The position numbers and the translations under genes are program-made. A model generated the notes under the pieces. It made no database searches, was not told where the DNA came from, and saw nothing but the letters and a program-made list of their open reading frames with translations. A DNA stretch of 64,000 nt from Stropharia rugosoannulata (taxonomy: Eukaryota > Basidiomycota > Agaricomycetes > Agaricales > Strophariaceae), in contig JANCIK010000003.1 of the NCBI GenBank assembly GCA_028532985.1, forward strand, positions 3,668,001-3,732,000, given 5' to 3'. Numbering within the stretch: the stretch's first letter is position 1; the number at the start of each line of letters is the position of its first letter. Shown piece after piece: positions 57,403 through 64,000 of this stretch.

Positions 57403-59534
57403 ATGTCTTCTAGTTCGACCCATGTTGTGTTTGTTCCGATGGCCGCTTGGGGTGCGTCGTCCTAATAGATCTAACATACAAAAGTAAACATATCATTAAA
57501 TATTTTTATAGGTCATACCAAGCCTGCTTGTCAGCTAGCACTTCGCCTCGTCGAATATGACAAGAGTGTTATCGTGACCCTCTTTACATCTCCAGCTCTG
57601 CTTTCTCAGGCTCAGTCTGAGATCACGGCCCACACCAGCAACGCGGGGTCTCGTGTTAGGTGAGCCTGCCCACTACCTTTTCAGAATTATAACTGAAAAA
57701 TTGATTTGTTATATCTCCAAGGGTACTCACAAGTTTTGACTCTTCCGAGCATGATGTGTTCAAAGTTATCGGGTCGTTCATAGAGAGTTATCCGTTGGCT
57801 TACAAAACTCTGCTCGAAGAGAAGCAAATAACTTGCGCTACATCAGGGACTACATATGACGCCGTCTCTGCACCCAAGGTCGCAATTATAGATGTACGCA
57901 AGATTTCTTATACTTTGAAATTCATTCTGCAGCTCAATATTCGGCGCTCGTCTTTAGTTCTTTATGGCGCCATTGGTGTTTATGACAAAAGGCGTCGTTG
58001 AGGCGCCTGTTCCGGTTTATATCTGGGCTACAGGAGCCCCGCATACCATGCTCCGCGTGTGGGGCTCAGAGTCTGTAGGGGGCCAAGGAGGCTTGTTTGC
58101 GCGAGCTATAGAGGAAGCTAAGCGTACCGGGGAAGACGAAAACGCTCTTGGCGAGAAGGTACGTACTACCTGTATGTTTTAATTCGCCGAGCCATTATTA
58201 ATACCTTGTGTGCGACTACTATAGTTATTTAAAGAGACGACAGGCGCCGTTCTCAGAATTCCAGGTCTTCCACCCGTCTTTGATCATGAGCTCTATCCCC
58301 AGAAAGTAAGTAAGACGATGAAATAGTTGTTTGTGGCACTTAGTAATCTCATCGCGTATAGGGGCTCGTGCCATTGCCGGTGTACCAGCTTTTCAAAGCC
58401 AGCCTTGCGTGCGTCACTAAAATGTTGCTTGTATAGCTAGTACACTGACTCTTTCAACGCAACAGAGCATTCCAGGCTGGAGACGGGGTAGTTTTGTCTG
58501 CATCTGCCGCTGTAGATGAGGAATCCATTAAGGGCGTTAAGACATGGCTATCTGAGCTTCAGAAGCCTGTGTACAGCGTAGGACCACTTTTACCCCGTAA
58601 CCAATGGGATCCCGTCCAACCCAACGGAGGTGCTCCCGAAGTTGAGAGCTTCCTCTCGCGTACACTTGAGAAGTACGGGGAGCACTCATTGGTGTTGGTG
58701 AGCTCGCAAACAATACACAATGCGTAAATCGCGGTACTAATGTTACCTTGAAGGTGTCGTTTGGGACGTTCTTCTGGCCACCAGTGCAGGAGTACATAGA
58801 AGAGGTCTTAACAGCTCTCATAGAAATGGAAACACCATTCGTGAGTTCTCAAAGCGCAGGAAGGTGCCATACAACCAGTAAACAAATTATTCCTTCTAGA
58901 TCTTAGCGCGACCATCACCATTTTCCAGTCTCTCTGATGCACTATCCGAGAAGATTAAGTCTTCCAGCATCGGACTATGCTCAAACTGGGTCCCTCAGCA
59001 ATATGTTTTGTCCCATCCAGTACGTTTCTCTTCATACACCGAAGGACCATTTCATTAATCCACATGGAACTATAGGCTATGGGCTGGTTCCTTACTCACG
59101 GTGGACAAGGCAGTGTCACAGAGTCCCTAGGAAGTGGTGTTCCACTGTAAGTAATTAATACCCCAGTGAAAAATCTTATGCTTACAGACTCACGAAAAAA
59201 AAACATCAGAATTTTCTGGCCAATGGAAGCCGATCAACCAGGTATAGCTGCCAACGTCACTCAAAATCTCCGTGCTTCCTTCGAGCTCCTCGAAGTGCGA
59301 ACTGGTCAGGGATTGCAAGGCATTCACAGGCTGAATGGCAAGAAACCTGAAGGTACTCGTGAGGCCGTGGGCCGTGAGATTCGAGAGGTCATTAGCGCGT
59401 CGCGCGGAGAAGTTGGTAGAGAGTTGAGGAAAAATGCCCAGGCTATCAGCGCCCGACTCAGAGATTCATGGAAGGATGATGGTGCCGCTACAAAAGAGCT
59501 GGAAGGATTTATGAACAAGGTTTACGGGAAATAG
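57403..59534 (+). CDS. Family-1 (UGT-type) glycosyltransferase, copy 2
   Basis: Role: as for copy 1, a UDP-sugar-dependent glycosyltransferase with unknown acceptor. Model: eleven exons, 57403-57451, 57512-57659, 57722-57893, 57958-58158, 58225-58305, 58362-58408, 58466-58697, 58754-58840, 58900-59019, 59076-59146 and 59210-59534, close to 510 residues. Exons 3-11 match the lengths in copy 1 exactly (172, 201, 81, 47, 232, 87, 120, 71 and 325 nt). Only exons 1 and 2 differ, by 3 and 9 nt. Seen: GHTKPACQLALRLV with the catalytic-type His, VSFGTFFWPPVQEYIEEV, CSNWVPQQYVLSHP, GWFLTHGGQGSVTESL (closer to the family consensus than copy 1), FWPMEADQPGIAANVTQNLR and a charged C-terminal helix. The copies arose by duplication, and unrelated genes now lie between them. 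Confidence 0.93.
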
Positions 59535-59831
59535 ATGCTAACTAGTGTATGGTAAATAAGCTCTTGTTGAACCAGCGTGCAGAAGATATTTGGAAGATAT
59601 ATGAGATCTATAAATATGCACTATCCGCGGCCCTGACCTTTGTGAATATTCCATTTATGCCAAATAGTTTGCCATATGTGGTAATCCCGTTCTGTCGCGA
59701 CATACCAGAACTTTGTATGCCTATAATATGCTTCTGAGTTAACCCTAAGCATTATTCAGTCATGAGTGCCCAAGAGTTGATTAAACAGTGTCTCAAACAC
59801 CAAAATGTATCAAAATTTGTTACGTAACATG
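59535..59831. other. Spacer, glycosyltransferase 2 to tRNA
   Basis: About 300 bp of AT-rich sequence. No gene seen. Confidence 0.55.
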
Positions 59832-59932
59832 TGCTCCATGGCTGAGTTGGTTACAGCGTCCGACTGTTATCATCGCGTAAAGTGTTGACTTAGCTCATCG
59901 GAAGGTCGTGAGTTCGAGCCTCACTGGAGCAG
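59832..59932 (+). tRNA. tRNA-Asn (anticodon GTT) with 27-nt intron
   Basis: The acceptor stem TGCTCCA pairs with TGGAGCA. The D arm is GCTG...CAGC around AGTTGGTTA (A box). The anticodon stem TCCGA/TCGGA closes a loop CTGTTAA with anticodon GTT at 59866-59868. The variable loop is AGGTC and the T arm is GTGAG-TTCGAGC-CTCAC (B box). The discriminator base is G, as usual for Asn. A 27-nt intron (59870-59896) sits after the A at position 37, the normal eukaryotic site. Six bases, TCATCG, occur at both ends of the intron region, so the cut is set by loop geometry. Confidence 0.93.
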
Positions 59933-59936
59933 CTCA

Positions 59937-59940
59937 TTTT
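59937..59940 (+). terminator. Pol III T-run terminator of tRNA-Asn
   Basis: TTTT begins four bases after the discriminator base. A second run of six T lies about 10 bp farther on. Both fit RNA polymerase III termination. Confidence 0.6.
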
Positions 59941-62054
59941 GATCTGAATTTTTTAAATTTAGCAGTTGCCAGTTGCCCAATTCAATGTTCATTTTTGTCT
60001 CGCAGAGCCTAGAGGGCCAGGCTAATAAGGCTCCAGACTCCGGACTCCAGCTCCCAACCAGCGGCTGCGCATGTGCCATATGGTATGTACAAATATAGTA
60101 AGCTCTTTGCTGTATGCGTAGAGTACATACAATCGCAAGCTTACTTATAATATTTTTTGTGCAAGTTTTCATGTAGATAGACGATTGAATTCATTTTTTG
60201 AAATAGAGGTATACATGTAGGTGTGTAAGTAAATGCGAAGTAAAAATAAATACTCGAGTATATAAGGAGGGACAGCTGAGAGCAACAGTGATGGTGGGGG
60301 GTGGGGGTGATAGTACACAATAATGTTTATACATACATGCAATGGGCGAACAAAAGAGTGATAGGTATGTAAATTCGAAGGGGTCAAAATGTAACCAACT
60401 CTAAGTGGGCCGCACCGAACCCGGCCGGTGTGGTACGCGCGATGAAGCTCGAAGCTTGAAGCTTGAAAGAGAAGATAAATAGTTCGGAAATGCACGGATG
60501 GATAATCAGACAGTAGTTACTTAAAACATAGTCCGACTTCTTTTTTCTCTTCCGGTGTACGAGGGCTCTATAGTGATGTGATGTGGTGTGATGTGATGTG
60601 TGTGCCATGGCCTACCGGGGCATGTCCACAATTCTAGCGGTGGAGGTGGGTAGTGGGTAGTGGGTAGTGTGGGGTTTAGATTGGGAAAGGTATGTTTTAG
60701 CTTGAGTTTGAGTTTACATTTGGAATTTGAAGGCTGCGCCTATTGCAATGCAGTACTGTGATGCGCGCGGATCGTATGTTTAGTGTTTGAATTCACCATG
60801 CATGGGATTTCGCGATTGCTTTTGCTTTTGCTTCTTGTTCATCTCGTTCTTCTCCTCCGCACACGCCCCGCCTGCGGTCGCTCAACCCACCACCGTCTTC
60901 ACTTCCTCGTCCTCATCCTCATCCTCATCCTCCCATTCGCCTGCCGCCGCCGTGTGTGCGTGTACTCGGCCCACCTACCGCTTTTCGTCGGCGCCTCTGG
61001 TTGTAGCCTTGTTAGGACTGTGGATACGGGTTAGTACGGGTACTGCAAGTGTATGATTCGAAGGAATGATCGAAGGAATAGTAAACAAGCTAGCATTCAC
61101 GCGCATATTAGCCTAGCAGTAGCCAGACGCGTGCTGCGAAGTCACGCCAGCTGGTGCGCACGCGTATTTTTAAGCAGCAAGAAAGAAAAGAAGATGCGCC
61201 ACGCTCGTGACTAGAACTGTGCAAACGGGTGTAGGAGCTCGAGGAAGGCGCACTAAGCTAAATGATTGTATAGCGAGCCCAGAATAGATGTGTAGAGGAT
61301 GGAAAGGAAGAAAACGAGAGAAGAGGAAGGAAGGAAGGAAGGGATACGAAGCGACGTACCGGAGTTTATCGACCATCGTCCTACATTCGGCGGAATCGTT
61401 CCCCAGAGACAGTTTCAATGCGTATGTGATATGTCGGTCGGTCCCGCAGTTTACGTTGAACGGTCATTACATATGTTTCGACGTTTTGTTTCATCGTGTC
61501 GTCGTTTACGAGAGGCGTCGGTTTCGTGTCGTAGTGTTTCGTCCATATTGTTGCGGCAAGGCCAGCACGCGCGACGAAAATAGACCGGGCAGAGAAGAAG
61601 GAAGGAAGGAGGAAAAAGGTAACGTCAGTTTCTCGTCCGCACATAGGCAATAAATTACGTCATGAATGGCGAAATAAAAGTAGCACTTGATTAGTGCGGT
61701 CAAATCTAGTCTCGAATGGGAATGGTGGACACGAACAATGAACCTCGCATACACGGCATGCCGCGTCGACGTGATGCTTCAGGCTTGCACGGTTTTGCAA
61801 CGCCCTCCGCGCGTGCGCCTTGCATGCCGCCTGTCACCGTACTCCACCGTGCCACACGGATAGCGCGCACTCGCACGGTACGCAGTGCGCCGCTGCCATT
61901 GTCGGAGACGGCGGTGCTATGATGGGCGCGCGCTGGGCAAGATACGCCGCACGCCTATGCTGAGTATGACGAAACACGCCGCACGCTTACAACGACAAAA
62001 CACAAACCGCAAGCGAAAAAAGGCGGAGTAGGAAGAAAAGCAAGGCAACGGCGC
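59941..62054. other. 2.1-kb repeat-rich region, no protein gene seen
   Basis: Contains the TACATA-like words also seen around the cyclin, plus arrays: GATGT near 60572-60604, GTGGGTA near 60644-60672, TCCTCA/TCCTCG near 60906-60935 and GGAA near 61326-61342. Open frames are short. The right end may hold the last exon or 3' UTR of the neighbouring minus-strand gene. Confidence 0.6.
60572..60672. repeat. GATGT and GTGGGTA minisatellite-like arrays
   Basis: Two short direct-repeat arrays (GATGTG units, then GTGGGTA units) with ordinary sequence between them. Confidence 0.75.
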
Positions 62055-62765
62055 TCACCTGAACAGGCGCACATCAACCCTGACGAGGTACCGCCACCCT
62101 TTTTTCCTCTTGCGCTTATCGCTATCAGTTGGCGTCGGACCCTCCGCTTCCATATCGTCTTTGCCGTTCCCATGCCCAGAATCCGAATGCGAGTGGGGAT
62201 GCGTATGACTCTCGTCGACGTACACGCCGCGCTCGTCCCATGCGATCACGGCGCCGCCCTTGAGCGGCGAGCCAGACATGCGCCGCGCGTGTACGTACCC
62301 GCCGTTACTGCCGGTACCGCCGTACGCACCGACACCCGTGAAGTCGCCCCCATACCCCGCCGCAGCCGACTGCGTCTTTCGGTGCCCGTAGCCGTGCCCA
62401 TGAGCCTGTCGGCGCCTCCTGCGCTCGTCGAACACGTGCGGCGCGATCCCGCTGATGACCTCGCGTGGCGTCGGCCGGAAGTGCGCGATCGCCTCGGCCG
62501 TGGACGAGTATCGCGGTGTTGAGGGGCCCTGCGACAGGGGACGCTGGGAGGGCGTCGAAGGCCGCTGCGCACTCTGCGGGTCCGCGCGCAGCGACGAGGT
62601 GCGCACTGGCGGTGCGGGTGTAGGATAGGTGTATGCGTACGCATATGGGTCTGGGTAGGCGTACGCGTAGTTGTATCCGCCGGTGTAGTGCGAGTTGGAT
62701 TTGTTGTTGTAGTCGTAGTGAGAGTGGGATTCGCTAACGGTGTATGGAGGGAGTCCGTCGGCCAT
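62055..62765 (-). CDS. Tyr/His/Gly-rich low-complexity protein of unknown function
   Basis: Seen: from the ATG at 62765 (MADGLPPYTVSESHSHYDYN) a minus-strand frame of about 236 codons encodes a Tyr/Pro/Ala-rich region with repeated YAYxYP units, a better conserved-looking core (YSSTAEAIAHFRPTPREVIS, then HVFDERRRRRQ), Gly/His-rich stretches, and a basic end (KRKRKKGWRYLVRVDVRLF). The frame is also open to an upstream ATG at 62975, but that leader is of poor quality. The final codons run into AG-GTGAGC, a strong donor, so the true C-terminus may lie in another exon: a CTCAG acceptor near 61965 would add about 14 codons. No family is recognised. The base composition and repeat-rich flanks resemble the cyclin locus, which hints at a regulatory protein. 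That is inference only. Confidence 0.55.
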   Translation of the reverse strand: MADGLPPYTVSESHSHYDYNNKSNSHYTGGYNYAYAYPDPYAYAYTYPTPAPPVRTSSLRADPQSAQRPSTPSQRPLSQGPSTPRYSSTAEAIAHFRPTPREVISGIAPHVFDERRRRRQAHGHGYGHRKTQSAAAGYGGDFTGVGAYGGTGSNGGYVHARRMSGSPLKGGAVIAWDERGVYVDESHTHPHSHSDSGHGNGKDDMEAEGPTPTDSDKRKRKKGWRYLVRVDVRLFR

Positions 62766-64000
62766 GTTTGGTGTAGTGCGTAGTGTTGTGGAGTAGTTCG
62801 CTGAGGAGGCGGTGTGGTATGGTGTAGCGTGGACTGGGAGGCGGTGAAGAGGCGGTGAGATGTGGAGGAGGGTAGCTGGGCGAGCGGTAGTAACTTGGTA
62901 AAATGAGGGGGCGGTGCCAGAGTAGTAGGGCAGAGAGGGGAGATAAAATAAGCAGGCCAGGTCCTCGCGGCGCACGTACGTGAAGTAAGGCTGTATGTAA
63001 CTACTTATTAAATATCATCATCCTTATCCGTTTCCGTCCTTATCCAGTCCGACAGTCTCGTTATCTCATAATCCCTGTTCTTAGCCAGTAGTCCCTATCC
63101 TTGCGCAATTCTCAGCCAATGTTCATCCCTTTCTGATTCTTAGCCAATGGCAATTAGTGCAACGAGTTCTTAAATCCCGACCGTATTCGCCAACCGGCTC
63201 GTAGGCCGGTGAATTACACCCACTTAGACCAGTCGGGGACGACGAAGCCTGGCCTTAAGTTCAAGTACAATGCACTTGATAATTTCAAGCTCGACGCGAA
63301 GGGTTCAAGTGCCAAGTTCGGGTACGCGAAGCCTCGACTAGCAATTTTCTGCTAGTCCCCAGTCTTCTTCTCCTTCTCGGTCTCTCAAATCTCCTTCTTA
63401 TTCTCGGTCTTTAAATTTCTCTTCTGTGATCTCGTTCACTGCGTTCTCTCTGTGGTTCAAGTGGTTCTGTTCGTTCTTCAGAATCAGAAACACATGCACC
63501 TTCTCGTCCGGTGACCGTGCAGGCAAGATCGTATTGTCATTGAATCCACACATCAACTATGTCCCATGGTCCCCTTTTCACATCAACTCTTTTCCTTTAA
63601 ACCCAACGCTGCTTCTCTTTCACGCGTTGTGCTAGCTAGGTCCTATTCTTAACGTCTAGTATGCATTAGCAGACTCCGTCGTGTCTAAGAATACACCAGT
63701 GCTCTAAGAATAGGCTTCTAATGGGTGTTCATGACAGGTTAATGAGCTGCTATGAAAGCTAATGTATGATATATGATCCATGATAGAACACTACGCCGAC
63801 TCCACTACACATGCAAATGTGGTGATAAATATCGGTGCTATGCCTTCCTTGTATGCAGTAGAACACGCCGGTACCAGTGACTAGCAGCAGCTCGTTGGAG
63901 CTCATCCGTTCTACCTTACTGAGTGCGCGGCCTACGTAGGAGGTAACACGAGTCTATGAAATCATCCTTGCCAGTCCTGTATTTGACATTGACAACTGAC
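62766..64000. other. Right-end flank with weak repeat structure
   Basis: No gene recognised. From 63180 to 63420 there are repeated short words (TTCAAG, ACGCGAAG) and two imperfect copies of a CT-rich segment of about 24 bp (TCTCCTTCTCGGTCTCTCAAA and a variant about 30 bp later). A 10-bp inverted repeat, CCTATTCTTA with TAAGAATAGG, spans about 63641-63714. These could be transposon remnants or promoter tracts of the divergent gene. Confidence 0.45.

Noticed and set aside
47459..59534. A biosynthetic gene cluster built on the glycosyltransferases and esterase
   Set aside because: No polyketide, peptide or terpene synthase, P450 or transporter is present. The genes between are housekeeping or unrelated, and the esterase is dead.
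62766..62975. Upstream start (62975) for the Tyr/His/Gly-rich protein
   Set aside because: The extra 70 residues look like translated 5' UTR. MADGLPPY at 62765 is a more natural start.
1..64000. CRISPR arrays, rRNA genes, insertion sequences, intact LTR or DNA transposons, viral insertions
   Set aside because: No regularly spaced repeats, rRNA blocks, reverse transcriptase or transposase motifs, or viral proteins were seen on either strand.

Overview
The window looks like a nuclear contig of a filamentous basidiomycete, most likely an agaricomycete. Nearly every gene is cut by many short introns (about 40-80 nt) with GT...CTRAY...AG signals. The recognisable proteins are typical fungal ones, and the only RNA gene seen is a eukaryotic tRNA-Asn with an intron after position 37. 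There are no bacterial operons, CRISPR arrays or intact transposons.

Layout. (1) 1-316: 5' end of a UTP18-like ribosome-biogenesis gene (minus). (2) 317-23787: a gene-poor island of about 23 kb whose only clear gene is a large, low-complexity PHO80/PCL-type cyclin (11791-16079). The flanks are rich in TACATA/ACTTAC-like words and simple repeats. (3) 23788-25695: two minus-strand genes, one unresolved and one encoding a 106-residue two-helix membrane protein. (4) 26041-34645: a meiotic SPO22/ZIP4 TPR gene of about 30 exons, then cullin-4. (5) 34834-44225: a one-exon SLOG-like nucleotide-binding protein (minus), the GATOR2/SEA subunit WDR59/Mtc5, and mitochondrial phosphatidylserine decarboxylase PSD1. 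(6) 44847-59534: an accessory stretch with a decayed type-B carboxylesterase, two paralogous family-1 glycosyltransferases with matching exon structure, a broken minus-strand frame, a type I membrane protein with a GC-AG intron, COP9 signalosome subunit 7, and a small secreted Cys-containing protein. (7) 59535-64000: tRNA-Asn(GTT), a Tyr/His/Gly-rich protein gene (minus), and repeat-rich flanks.

How the genes relate. Most are unlinked housekeeping functions: rRNA processing, a Pho85-type cyclin, meiosis, TORC1 control and phosphatidylethanolamine synthesis. Cullin-4 and CSN7 belong to one cycle, since CSN removes NEDD8 from cullins, but they lie about 19 kb apart and nothing here shows co-regulation. 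The glycosyltransferase pair with the dead esterase looks like a small lineage-specific duplication and decay zone, not a proven metabolic cluster. Gene models were built by hand from splice signals and reading-frame phase. Where the exon lengths close exactly in frame I give high confidence.
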